Positions 1-5,721 of a stretch of 5,721 bases of DNA are shown piece after piece (the first letter of the stretch is position 1; the number at the start of each line of letters is the position of its first letter). The stretch spans positions 1-5,721 of the forward strand of contig JAPUJX010000459.1 of the NCBI GenBank assembly GCA_027295975.1, written 5' to 3'. Position numbers and translations under genes: made by a program. The notes below the pieces were generated by a model, which saw only the letters and a program-made list of their open reading frames with translations, was not told the DNA's origin and ran no database searches. The DNA is from Gammaproteobacteria bacterium (GTDB lineage: Bacteria; Pseudomonadota; Gammaproteobacteria; Pseudomonadales; Azotimanducaceae).

Positions 1-784
1 CCAGAGGATCGTGCTCTCCTCCTACAACAGAAGGTAACAAAAGCGTCGACACAATAACCTTCTTCGGATTCAACTGCTGCCACTGATCGAGCTTTCGCCA
101 GTCCGCGCGCACTGGATCGTGGCGCAGGGCCGTATTGACAAAAACGCGCACGGCTCTTTCGCTTATGTTACCCGCAACAATGAAATCCGACGCCGCCGCT
201 TCGGCCATTGTTGGATGTCTGGGGGCAACTGCAGGTACATCCGCTGGTGGCTGCGTCATCCCGTCACGAATGGGATAACCGAAAAGCATCAACCCCGAGG
301 TCAACTCCGGATGGTTTTGTACCATGAGTTGTGAAACCATCGATCCGTAAGACCACCCGAACAGATAAGGGACCGGCAGTTCGGGATGACGATTCGCCAC
401 CCAGCGCAGTACGTTCGCCACATCGGCTGCCGCTCTGTCTGGGGTCAACCAACCACTGGCATCCCGGGGTGTTTCCCCGTAACCCCGGAGATCCACGCCG
501 TACACCGCACTGCCTTTGCCGACAAGCCCATCCATGAGAGAAAGATCTTCCCCGGGAACCTGAAGATCGAAATCGGGACGGGTGCTCCAGGTTCGGCCAT
601 GAACGAGCAGGATGACGCTTTTTGGCGTGACCGGCGCCTTCGACCAGACAACCATGCCATGGCCATCGGAGGCCACCTGGTGACGAACCAGCCCGGCAGG
701 GGTATCCGCCCTCGCGCTGTGCCAGCAGAACAAGCAGCCAAGCAGAAAGTGAAGTGTAGCTGCCCGACGGCGGTCAAGAGACAC
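1..784 (-). CDS. Exported alpha/beta-fold hydrolase, 3' end cut by window edge
   Basis: I translated 261 codons by hand from a GTG at 784-782; the frame is still open at base 1. The N-terminus looks like a Sec signal peptide: Arg-rich start (MSLDRRR), hydrophobic core at about residues 9-21, and an S-A-R-A/D cleavage site near residue 26. LLGC at 14-17 could instead be a lipobox, but less convincingly. The mature part has the alpha/beta hydrolase order: strand plus oxyanion motif LLVHGRTW (59-66), GVDLRGYGE (96-104), and nucleophile elbow GWSYG (143-147) with Ser145. A helical cap follows, then GGEHDPL (255-261), whose Asp259 is a candidate acid residue. The catalytic His would lie beyond the edge. 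The start overlaps the dehydratase stop by 11 bases, with AGGG about 9 bases upstream, so translational coupling is likely. The substrate is unknown; ester or peptide hydrolysis in the periplasm is an inference. Confidence 0.85.
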   Translation of the reverse strand, partial: MSLDRRRAATLHFLLGCLFCWHSARADTPAGLVRHQVASDGHGMVVWSKAPVTPKSVILLVHGRTWSTRPDFDLQVPGEDLSLMDGLVGKGSAVYGVDLRGYGETPRDASGWLTPDRAAADVANVLRWVANRHPELPVPYLFGWSYGSMVSQLMVQNHPELTSGLMLFGYPIRDGMTQPPADVPAVAPRHPTMAEAAASDFIVAGNISERAVRVFVNTALRHDPVRADWRKLDQWQQLNPKKVIVSTLLLPSVVGGEHDPL

Positions 785-1757
785 GGGGTGTTTCGCCCTG
801 TAATACCCGCGCAAACAACCGGGTGTCGATGTTACCTCCCGTGAGCACAGCGCCGACCTTGCAGCCAGGCAACCGTTCTCGCTCCTTGAGCAGCGCGGCG
901 AACGCGGCAGCCCCCGCACCTTCCGCGATATTGTGGGTGTCAGCGTAAATGGCGCGCATAGCCTCGGCAACTTCATCGTCGCTGACCGAGACAATTCGCG
1001 CGGCTCCACGGCAAATGACCTCGAGGGCATCGGGTGACGGAACCCGGCAGGCCATGCCATCGGCGAATGTATTCGCCGTCTCGGTTTCAACTACCCGCCC
1101 GTGCTCGAACGATAGTGCGTATGCCGCTGCATGAGTGGAAACCACACCGACGATTTCGGTTTTCAACCCAAGCAGATCCCGCGTGGTAATCAATCCACAG
1201 ATGCCCGAGCCCATACCGATAGGTACATAAACCGTATCCAGATCGTCACATGCGCTAAGAAATTCGTAGGCATAGGTAGCCACCCCGCACACCAGTGCCG
1301 GGTGGAAGGCCGGTACAAATTCCAGACCATCGCGCTCGGCAAGCCGTCCGGCCTCGATACTCGCTTCGTCGAAATCATCACCGTGAACGATCAGTTTCGC
1401 ACCCCACGCCATCATGGCGTTATTCTTCTCCACGCTGTTGCCATCCGGCACCAGAACGGTGACGCTCAAGCCATAATGGGAAGCAGCATAAGGGATGCTC
1501 TGCCCATGATTGCCTCGAGTCGCCGTAATTAATCCGTTAACGGGCAATTCCCGCGAGCAGAGCGCGTCGAGATACACCAACCCACCACGTAGTTTGAAAG
1601 CACCGATCGGAGTGTGGTTTTCGTGTTTCAGCCAGACTTCGGCTCCAACACGTTTGTGCAACAACGGCCAGGCGTACTGAGGTGTACTCGGCATCAATCG
1701 GCCGACCAATTCTCGAGCCCGCTCCAATTCGGCAAGTGTGAACAAAGGTCTGGACAT
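774..1757 (-). CDS. PLP-dependent threonine/serine dehydratase-like enzyme
   Basis: This is a 327-residue fold-type II PLP enzyme, expected to be cytoplasmic and to deaminate a hydroxy-amino acid such as threonine or serine to a 2-oxo acid and ammonia. Visible signatures are ENHTPIGAFKLRGG (46-59) with the Schiff-base Lys55, the substrate/cofactor Asn loop RGNHGQS (81-87), the glycine-rich phosphate loop GMGSGICG (181-188), AEGAGAAA (278-285) and the terminal TGGNID (306-311). No C-terminal ACT regulatory domain is present, so it resembles the short catabolic class rather than biosynthetic IlvA. The ENHTPxGAFK form is also seen in EutB-like hydroxyectoine-utilisation dehydratases, so the true substrate is open. 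The ATG at 1757 is preceded in frame by TGA two codons upstream, so no earlier start is possible. No strong Shine-Dalgarno is visible. The downstream hydrolase start overlaps its stop. Confidence 0.93.
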   Translation of the reverse strand: MSRPLFTLAELERARELVGRLMPSTPQYAWPLLHKRVGAEVWLKHENHTPIGAFKLRGGLVYLDALCSRELPVNGLITATRGNHGQSIPYAASHYGLSVTVLVPDGNSVEKNNAMMAWGAKLIVHGDDFDEASIEAGRLAERDGLEFVPAFHPALVCGVATYAYEFLSACDDLDTVYVPIGMGSGICGLITTRDLLGLKTEIVGVVSTHAAAYALSFEHGRVVETETANTFADGMACRVPSPDALEVICRGAARIVSVSDDEVAEAMRAIYADTHNIAEGAGAAAFAALLKERERLPGCKVGAVLTGGNIDTRLFARVLQGETPRVS

Positions 1758-1868
1758 TTTTCAGGGCTTTCGCAGGCAGTCAATGGAACGGGCCGACAAC
1801 TATTACATCAATCCAGGTTAGGGTCTAATGTCGCGCGTTTTAGTCATTGTTGACGACGGCAAACGTCG
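1758..1868. other. Intergenic gap between phospholipase and dehydratase genes
   Basis: These 111 bases hold no credible gene. They contain most of the hairpin at the phospholipase stop and any promoter for the dehydratase/hydrolase pair. I looked for a minus-strand sigma-70 promoter and found only poor matches, such as TAATAG near 1801-1806 without a good -35. It is therefore unclear whether the pair has its own promoter or depends on read-through. Confidence 0.5.
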
Positions 1869-1871
1869 TCA
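1851..1871 (-). terminator. Stem-loop at phospholipase stop codon, possible terminator
   Basis: There is a perfect 8-bp inverted repeat, TGACGACG and CGTCGTCA, around a 5-base loop. On the minus strand the 5' arm begins exactly with the TGA stop codon of the phospholipase gene. No T-run follows on either strand, so it does not meet the rule for an intrinsic terminator. It could stabilise the mRNA 3' end, assist Rho-dependent termination, or be a protein site. The structure is directly visible; the role is inferred. Confidence 0.4.
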
Positions 1872-2939
1872 TTCCCGAATCCGGCAGGGTTCGGCTACTA
1901 GAACCGGGTTGCAACGCGCCGCGCCGTTACCGGGTAACGCGACGGAATAGTTTGTTCCGAAGTGAGTGGCTTCGGAATAGTAGTCGGTGCTGATCATCTG
2001 GGCGCCGCTTGCGAACGCCATGTCACGGCGTCGAGTCGCCCCGGAACGCGCTTCGGTGGTGTCCGCGTCGGCTCGTGTTCGAACCAGATAACCCCCACGA
2101 ACGAGATCGCGTATTTGCTCGAAATCCGCGACCGGGTCGTTGACGATCATGACTGCCGCGCCCGCTTCGCCCGCGGGAAGGTTGGCAAACAAGACACGCT
2201 CCCGCCATCTGCTTGCGTACGCCCTGCGCTTGTCGCCCCCTTCGTCCAGCACGGCGATAAACCGCCCCCGGGCTTGTGCCAACAGCGGCCAGACTCTGAT
2301 CCCTGTCTCGAACACCTCCGCCGGAGTGATGAGTTTGCCGCCAAACACCTCGCCAAACTCAGCGTCGAGCGCAAGCCAGGCGGTTTCCAGGAAAGGCAGC
2401 GGCCGTATGAAACCAGGGGTGTCGTACACGGTGTCCTTGGCATTGATCGAGATGACGATGGGCACATGCCGGGGATGGGTGTCCGACCAGCGACGGATGA
2501 TCCTCAGACAGATAGTCAATGTTGCACAACTACTGCGATCATCCAGGCTCTGCACATGCAGGACCGCAAACTGGCCCGCCGAATGGCTTGCTGAATGGGC
2601 AGCCGATTGATCCGGTTTTTTGCCGAACAAGCTGTTATCCGGATCATAGAACACGTCCAGTTCCAACTTTCGCAGCCCGGAATCGAGCTGCTCGTTCAGC
2701 GGGACATGCCAGTACTCCAGGGACGCCGCGAGTTCGGGGTTGGTCCTTTGCAGCGCAACAAACCGTTCCGGTGCCATTGCCAGCTTGTAGCTGTTGTGAC
2801 TTCCGATTACCTGTATTTCGTTCAATCGCAACTGCAGTTCGGCCGCAAACGTTGTTGTCGGCTGTTGGACAAAAACAAACATGACAACGGTAGTGACAAG
2901 TAATCCAACAGAACAACGAGTCGCAAGGGCCACAATCAC
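1869..2939 (-). CDS. Exported Ca2+-dependent phosphatidylinositol phospholipase C-like protein
   Basis: The product is 356 residues when started at GTG 2939-2937, which overlaps the upstream oxidoreductase stop as GTGA. The same frame is open up to 3200, but that stretch lies inside the oxidoreductase gene and is Arg/Gly-rich shadow sequence. A hydrophobic segment at about residues 10-25 and FAA/E near 33 suggest a signal peptide, so the protein is probably exported. The catalytic TIM-barrel signature follows: IQVIGSHNSYK (42-52) with His48-Asn49, LRKLELDVFYD (89-99) with acidic Glu93/Asp95, and FAVLHVQSLDD (124-134) with a second His128. Further on are RTRADADTTEAR (287-298) and ISTDYY (316-321). 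This is the bacterial/fungal Ca2+-dependent PI-PLC-like family; known members cleave phosphatidylinositol, but activity on inositol lipids here is inferred. Residues 111-123 (Ala/His/Ser-rich) look like a variable loop before the second His. An internal GTG at 2933 is an alternative start. Confidence 0.88.
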   Translation of the reverse strand: MIVALATRCSVGLLVTTVVMFVFVQQPTTTFAAELQLRLNEIQVIGSHNSYKLAMAPERFVALQRTNPELAASLEYWHVPLNEQLDSGLRKLELDVFYDPDNSLFGKKPDQSAAHSASHSAGQFAVLHVQSLDDRSSCATLTICLRIIRRWSDTHPRHVPIVISINAKDTVYDTPGFIRPLPFLETAWLALDAEFGEVFGGKLITPAEVFETGIRVWPLLAQARGRFIAVLDEGGDKRRAYASRWRERVLFANLPAGEAGAAVMIVNDPVADFEQIRDLVRGGYLVRTRADADTTEARSGATRRRDMAFASGAQMISTDYYSEATHFGTNYSVALPGNGAARCNPVLVAEPCRIRE

Positions 2940-3946
2940 GGAAGCTCGTAACCATTCATGGTTACCACCACTTTGCCGACGACTTCCCGATTTTCCAGCA
3001 TGCGCATGGCGTCTACTGCCTCGTCTAGGGGGAAACCGGAACAAACATGGGGATCGATCTCCCCCGCTGCCGCCATTGCATGAAGCGTTGCGCGATTCTC
3101 TCTGCCTTTTTCCGGGTCGCGGCGGCCAAACTCGCCCGCCCGCACCCCGATTACGGCAATCTGTTTGATCAGAATCAAGTTCACCGGCGCTTGCGGCCAA
3201 CGGCCGCTGGTGAAGCCTATGGTGAGGATACGTCCGCCCCAGTTCACACAGCGCATCGACTCGTCAAACACATCCCCGCCTACCGGGTCGTATATGACAT
3301 CCGCACCACGGCCGTCGGTCAGCAACTTCACCTCGTCACGGAATCCGCCCAGAGAACCATCAGCCCGGGTGTAGTTGACAACGTAGTCCGCGCCACGCGC
3401 CTTCACCACCGCGAGTTTGTCATCGCGCCCACCGGTGGCGATGACGTTAGCACCCAGCCACTTGCCGATATCCACGGCCGCCATGCCGACGCCTCCGGTG
3501 GCGCCGTGCACAAGCAGCGTCTCGCCTTTTTTGAGGTTACCCCGGCGCACCAGAGCAACATAGGCGGTGAGATATGCCGTCTGATAGGAGGCCGCCTTGG
3601 CATAACTCATTTCGCCGGGGATGAACTGGACCGCACCCGCCGGGACGTTGATGGCTTCGGCAAAACCCCCGTAACGCATGCTGATCACAACGCGATCGCC
3701 TTTCTTCAGATCCGTGACACCCGTGCCAACCGCGATCACATCACCGGCACCCTCACTACCGGGAGCGAAAGGCAGGGGGGGTTTGAACTGATATTTGCCT
3801 TGAATCATCAGGAGGTCGGGGAAATTCACCGCACAGGCTTTCAACCCCACCTGAACTTCACCGGGACCGGGATCACCGATCTCGACTTCGGTCAGCCGTA
3901 CGGTACCGATGTCGTCCGAAAGCGCTGAACAGATAACTGCTTTCAA
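2936..3946 (-). CDS. Zinc-independent NADPH:quinone oxidoreductase-type MDR protein
   Basis: This 336-residue cytoplasmic medium-chain dehydrogenase/reductase probably transfers hydride from NAD(P)H to a quinone, enone or enoyl substrate. The GroES-like N-terminal domain carries CAVNFPDLLMIQGKY (38-52), the quinone-oxidoreductase counterpart of the alcohol dehydrogenase active site, and PGSEGAGDV (62-70) with GDRV at 83-86. The Rossmann domain has the nucleotide-binding HGATGGVG (147-154). No catalytic or structural zinc cysteine cluster is visible. The start is TTG at 3946-3944: a TAG stop is immediately upstream in frame, an AGGA sits 7 bases away, and MKAV is the usual N-terminus of this family. 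That AGGA lies in the terminal repeat of the neighbouring element. The stop shares GTGA with the phospholipase start, suggesting one transcript. The physiological substrate cannot be deduced; acrylyl-CoA or crotonyl-CoA reductase relatives have the same fold. Confidence 0.93.
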   Translation of the reverse strand: MKAVICSALSDDIGTVRLTEVEIGDPGPGEVQVGLKACAVNFPDLLMIQGKYQFKPPLPFAPGSEGAGDVIAVGTGVTDLKKGDRVVISMRYGGFAEAINVPAGAVQFIPGEMSYAKAASYQTAYLTAYVALVRRGNLKKGETLLVHGATGGVGMAAVDIGKWLGANVIATGGRDDKLAVVKARGADYVVNYTRADGSLGGFRDEVKLLTDGRGADVIYDPVGGDVFDESMRCVNWGGRILTIGFTSGRWPQAPVNLILIKQIAVIGVRAGEFGRRDPEKGRENRATLHAMAAAGEIDPHVCSGFPLDEAVDAMRMLENREVVGKVVVTMNGYELP

Positions 3947-3952
3947 CTAGTG

Positions 3953-3956
3953 TCCT
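3953..3956 (-). promoter_or_regulatory. Shine-Dalgarno AGGA for the TTG-started oxidoreductase
   Basis: AGGA on the minus strand lies 6 bases before the TTG start codon at 3946. It supports that rare start. The motif belongs to the left terminal repeat of the 103-bp element (TAGTGTCC followed by T), so the repeat supplies the translation signal of the gene. Confidence 0.6.
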
Positions 3957-4018
3957 GTCTGGTTAATTCGCATGATTTCAGCGAACGCAGAATCGTCAAG
4001 AACAAGGCGTGTTCCGCC

Positions 4019-4039
4019 GGCAATATCGGGAATATTGCC
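4019..4039. repeat. Internal hairpin GGCAATAT/ATATTGCC in the element
   Basis: This is a perfect 8-bp inverted repeat with a 5-base loop (CGGGA), located near the right end of the element. No T-run follows on either strand, so it is not a standard terminator. It may be subterminal structure of the mobile repeat, or a weak attenuator 3' of the medium-subunit gene. Confidence 0.5.
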
Positions 4040-4053
4040 AAGGGACACTAACG

Positions 4054-4851
4054 TCAGCCGAGTAGATCCGCCACCGCACGTTTGGCCATCACCTTGACCA
4101 GATGTGCCCGGTACGTCGCCGATGCATGTAAATCGCTGTTAAAACCCGCATCCGGTACTTCGACCGAGTTCAAGGCTTCCGGATCCAGGTTCGCATTCAG
4201 CATTTCCTCGATTTCACCTGCACGGAACGCGCAGGGGCCGGCGCCGGTTACTCCCACTCGTATCGTTCCGGCAAAGTCCGCGACCAACACCCCGACCACG
4301 GCGTACCGCGAAGCGGGGTTGGGGAACTTCCTGTAGCTGGCACGGGTGGGAATCGGAAACTCGATGCTCGTAATGATCTCACCGGGTTGCAACTCCGTTT
4401 CGAACAGGTCTTTGAAATATTCATCCCCGGGGATATCCCGTGTTGCGGTATGGATGGTAGCGCCCAGACCGATCACGGCGGCCGGGTAGTCGGCTGCCGG
4501 GTCGCTGTTCGCCACGGAACCCCCAATCGTGCCGCGGTTGCGTACCTGACCGTCACCGATCTCTCCGGCAAGCGCCGCCAGCACCGGCAGCGACTCGATG
4601 ACCACCGGTGAGTTGGCCACTTCATCGTGGCAGGTGAAGGCACCAACCCTCAGGAGGCTGCCTTGCACCTCGATTCCCGTGAGCACATCCAGTCCCGCCA
4701 GATCAATGACATCGGTGGGAGCGGCGAGGCGTTGTTTCATGGTGGGAATGATCGTGTGGCCACCGGCTATGTAGATACCGTCGTCGGCTCCGTTGAAGAG
4801 ATCGGCCGCCTCCTCGAGGGTGCTCGGTTTGTGGTAGTTGAATTGATACAT
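4054..4851 (-). CDS. FAD-binding medium subunit (CoxM type) of a xanthine dehydrogenase/CO dehydrogenase-family hydroxylase
   Basis: This 265-residue subunit carries FAD and passes electrons from the [2Fe-2S] small subunit to an acceptor in a cytoplasmic molybdenum hydroxylase. The N-terminal FAD domain has both family signatures: the pyrophosphate loop AGGHT (29-33, followed by IIP) and TIGGSVANSDPAADYPA (108-124). RNRGTIGG covers the conserved Arg-Asn region before the second motif. The C-terminal CO_deh_flav_C domain runs from about 160, with VTGAGPCAFRAGEIEEML visible (208-225). The protein begins MYQFNYHKPSTLEEA, the usual CoxM-type start, and the ATG has a strong Shine-Dalgarno. The length is slightly short but within the normal range. 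It lies 20 bases after the large-subunit stop, so co-transcription is nearly certain. Substrate choice is set by the large subunit, so CO, purine or another aromatic/aldehyde substrate cannot be separated here. Confidence 0.95.
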   Translation of the reverse strand: MYQFNYHKPSTLEEAADLFNGADDGIYIAGGHTIIPTMKQRLAAPTDVIDLAGLDVLTGIEVQGSLLRVGAFTCHDEVANSPVVIESLPVLAALAGEIGDGQVRNRGTIGGSVANSDPAADYPAAVIGLGATIHTATRDIPGDEYFKDLFETELQPGEIITSIEFPIPTRASYRKFPNPASRYAVVGVLVADFAGTIRVGVTGAGPCAFRAGEIEEMLNANLDPEALNSVEVPDAGFNSDLHASATYRAHLVKVMAKRAVADLLG

Positions 4852-4855
4852 GTTG

Positions 4856-4862
4856 CTCCTCT
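4856..4862 (-). promoter_or_regulatory. Shine-Dalgarno of the medium subunit, within the tandem repeat
   Basis: AGAGGAG on the minus strand stands 4 bases before the ATG at 4851. It is a one-base variant of the repeat sequence AGAGAAG (A to G), so the last, diverged repeat unit forms a near-perfect ribosome binding site. Confidence 0.8.
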
Positions 4863-4890
4863 AAACCTTCTCTAAACCTTCTCTAAACCC
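4858..4890. repeat. Three tandem 11-bp units at the large/medium subunit junction
   Basis: On the plus strand the units are CCTCTAAACCT (4858-4868), TCTCTAAACCT (4869-4879) and TCTCTAAACCC (4880-4890). The middle unit differs from each neighbour by one base. Reading leftward on the minus strand, the array encodes the last residues of the large subunit (GLEKV), contains its TAG stop (4874-4872), and then forms the Shine-Dalgarno of the next gene. Confidence 0.9.
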
Positions 4891-5721
4891 GTGGAGGCTC
4901 GCCATACTTTCTCGGACGTCGCCGGCATTGAAATATCGTTGATTCCCAGGGCATCCGTCACCGCGTTCATGATCGCCGCTGGTGAACCGATGGCACCGGC
5001 TTCGCCGCAGCCTTTCACCCCGAGCGGATTGTGGGTGCATGGGGTGACCGTGGTATCGACGATGAAATCCGGCACATCGTCTGCGCGGGGCATGCAGTAA
5101 TCCATGTACGAACCCGTTAACAATTGCCCGTAAGAATCGTAGATCCCATGCTCGAGCAGCGCCTGACCAATCCCCTGCGCCAGACCACCGTGGACCTGAC
5201 CGTCGACGATCATCGGGTTGATGACGTATCCGAAATCGTCCACGGCGACAAAATTGACCACGCTGACAATGCCAGTCTCCTGATCAATTTCCACCTCGGC
5301 GATGTGGGTGCCGGCGGGATAGGTGAAGTTCGCCGGGTCGTAAAAGGCCTTTTCGGAGAAACCCGGTTCCAGGTCTTCCGGATAGTTGGCGGGCACGTAC
5401 GATGCAAACGCAACTTCCCCGAACGACATGGACTGGTTGCTGTCGCGAACCTTGAACTGGCCTTCTTCGAAGTCCACGTTTTCGGCATCCGCCTTGAGGA
5501 GGTGCGCCGCTATCTTTTTGCCTTTGGCGATGATCTTGTCACCAGCGACAACCAGTGCGGAACCGCCCACCGCAATCGAACGTGAGCCGTAACTTCCGAG
5601 GCCAAACTCGACCCGCCCGGTATCGCCATGTACCACCGTCACATCCTCGAACGGAATACCGAAGCGATCTGAAACCACCTGCGCGAACGTTGTCTCGTGT
5701 CCTTGTCCGTGACTATGGGAG
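4872..5721 (-). CDS. Molybdopterin-binding large subunit (CoxL type), C-terminal third, cut by window edge
   Basis: A fragment of 282 residues is present, against roughly 750-800 for a whole large subunit; the start is beyond the right edge. The subunit holds the molybdenum cytosine-dinucleotide cofactor and the catalytic site of a xanthine dehydrogenase/aerobic CO dehydrogenase-family enzyme. Visible motifs, numbered in the fragment, are the cofactor loop [12 protein letters not shown] (3-14), [10 protein letters not shown] (39-48), [20 protein letters not shown] (160-179) and [18 protein letters not shown] (230-247). The last contains the conserved catalytic Glu240 (codon 5003-5001). The active-site loop that separates form I CO dehydrogenase (AYxCSFR) from other members lies outside the window, so calling it a CO dehydrogenase is not justified. 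The order large then medium, 20 bases apart, indicates one operon. The small subunit is not between or after them and, if present, should lie upstream. A GTG at 5678 is an internal Val codon, not the start. Confidence 0.95.
   Translation of the reverse strand, partial: SHSHGQGHETTFAQVVSDRFGIPFEDVTVVHGDTGRVEFGLGSYGSRSIAVGGSALVVAGDKIIAKGKKIAAHLLKADAENVDFEEGQFKVRDSNQSMSFGEVAFASYVPANYPEDLEPGFSEKAFYDPANFTYPAGTHIAEVEIDQETGIVSVVNFVAVDDFGYVINPMIVDGQVHGGLAQGIGQALLEHGIYDSYGQLLTGSYMDYCMPRADDVPDFIVDTTVTPCTHNPLGVKGCGEAGAIGSPAAIMNAVTDALGINDISMPATSEKVWRASTGLEKV

Larger units (their letters stand above)
3948..4050. mobile_element. 103-bp MITE-like element with terminal inverted repeats
   Basis: The stretch begins with TAGTGTCC (3948-3955) and ends with its exact inverse GGACACTA (4043-4050). 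The match continues imperfectly inwards (TGTCTGGTTAATTC against CTTGGCAATATTC). It fills almost all of the 107-bp gap between the medium subunit and the oxidoreductase. The outermost TA on each side could be a TA target duplication, as made by IS630/Tc1-mariner transposases, but this is an inference. It is too short for a transposase and has no convincing gene, so a non-autonomous MITE or a decayed insertion-sequence end is most likely. On the minus strand TTGACG (3999-3994) and AATCAT (3977-3972), 16 bases apart, form a weak candidate promoter reading into the oxidoreductase. Confidence 0.6.

Noticed and set aside
445..777. 110-codon minus-strand open frame in the left part
   Set aside because: It is out of frame with the alpha/beta hydrolase, whose signal peptide, HGRTW and GWSYG motifs occupy the other frame of the same strand.
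1758..1850. Sigma-70 promoter upstream of the dehydratase
   Set aside because: The best -10-like hexamer (TAATAG) has no acceptable -35 at the right distance, so it is not called.
1962..2594. 210-codon plus-strand open frame antisense to the phospholipase
   Set aside because: It shows no recognisable motif and a shadow-like composition, and the opposite strand carries the clear phospholipase signatures.
2940..3200. N-terminal extension of the phospholipase frame (to 443 residues)
   Set aside because: The extension is Arg/Gly/Ser-rich, overlaps the conserved C-terminus of the oxidoreductase, and would bury the signal peptide. The GTG at 2939 with a GTGA overlap is a better start.
3047..3928. 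293-codon plus-strand open frame antisense to the quinone oxidoreductase
   Set aside because: It lies wholly opposite a well-conserved gene, has no recognisable domain, is rich in His/Arg/Thr as expected of a shadow in a GC-rich gene, and has no clear ribosome binding site.
3949..4040. Short minus-strand peptides readable through the inverted-repeat element
   Set aside because: Two frames stay open for about 20-32 codons, but neither has a convincing start and ribosome binding site. Being inside a repeat, they are most simply chance or the remnant of an insertion sequence end.
1..5721. CRISPR array, tRNA/rRNA genes, phage or defence genes
   Set aside because: No spaced direct repeats, cloverleaf-like sequence or hallmark protein motifs were seen. 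The only repeats are the 11-bp tandem array and the inverted repeats listed.

Overview
The window reads as a bacterial chromosome segment, probably from a proteobacterium and perhaps a gammaproteobacterium. This rests on moderately high GC, tight gene packing, GTG and TTG starts with short stop/start overlaps, and protein families common in marine or soil proteobacteria. Taxonomy is an inference from style and was not tested. All six supported genes lie on the minus strand, so transcription runs from the right edge to the left edge. The plus-strand open frames are shadows of these genes.

Right part (about 4054-5721): the C-terminal third of a molybdopterin-binding large subunit of the aerobic CO dehydrogenase/xanthine dehydrogenase family (CoxL type). 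It is followed by the complete FAD-binding medium subunit (CoxM type). They are joined by three tandem 11-bp units that carry the large-subunit stop codon and the Shine-Dalgarno sequence of the medium subunit. The [2Fe-2S] small subunit and the substrate-defining N-terminal part of the large subunit are not in the window, so the substrate cannot be named.

Middle part (about 1869-4050): a 103-bp element with inverted terminal repeats, probably a small non-autonomous transposon-like repeat, separates the medium subunit from a zinc-independent NAD(P)H:quinone oxidoreductase-type MDR protein. The oxidoreductase starts at TTG, and its ribosome binding site lies inside the left end of the repeat. 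Its stop overlaps by 4 bases the GTG start of an exported calcium-dependent phosphatidylinositol phospholipase C-like protein. A perfect hairpin sits on that gene's stop codon.

Left part (1-1757): after a 111-bp gap come a PLP-dependent threonine/serine dehydratase-like enzyme and, overlapping its end by 11 bases, an exported alpha/beta hydrolase that runs off the left edge. The hydrolase starts at GTG.

The genes do not form one obvious pathway. The large and medium subunits form one complex. The oxidoreductase/phospholipase pair and the dehydratase/hydrolase pair each look translationally coupled, but no shared substrate can be deduced. I see no CRISPR array, tRNA, rRNA, defence system or clearly new system. 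The most interesting structures are the inverted-repeat element that supplies a start signal and the tandem repeat at the subunit junction.
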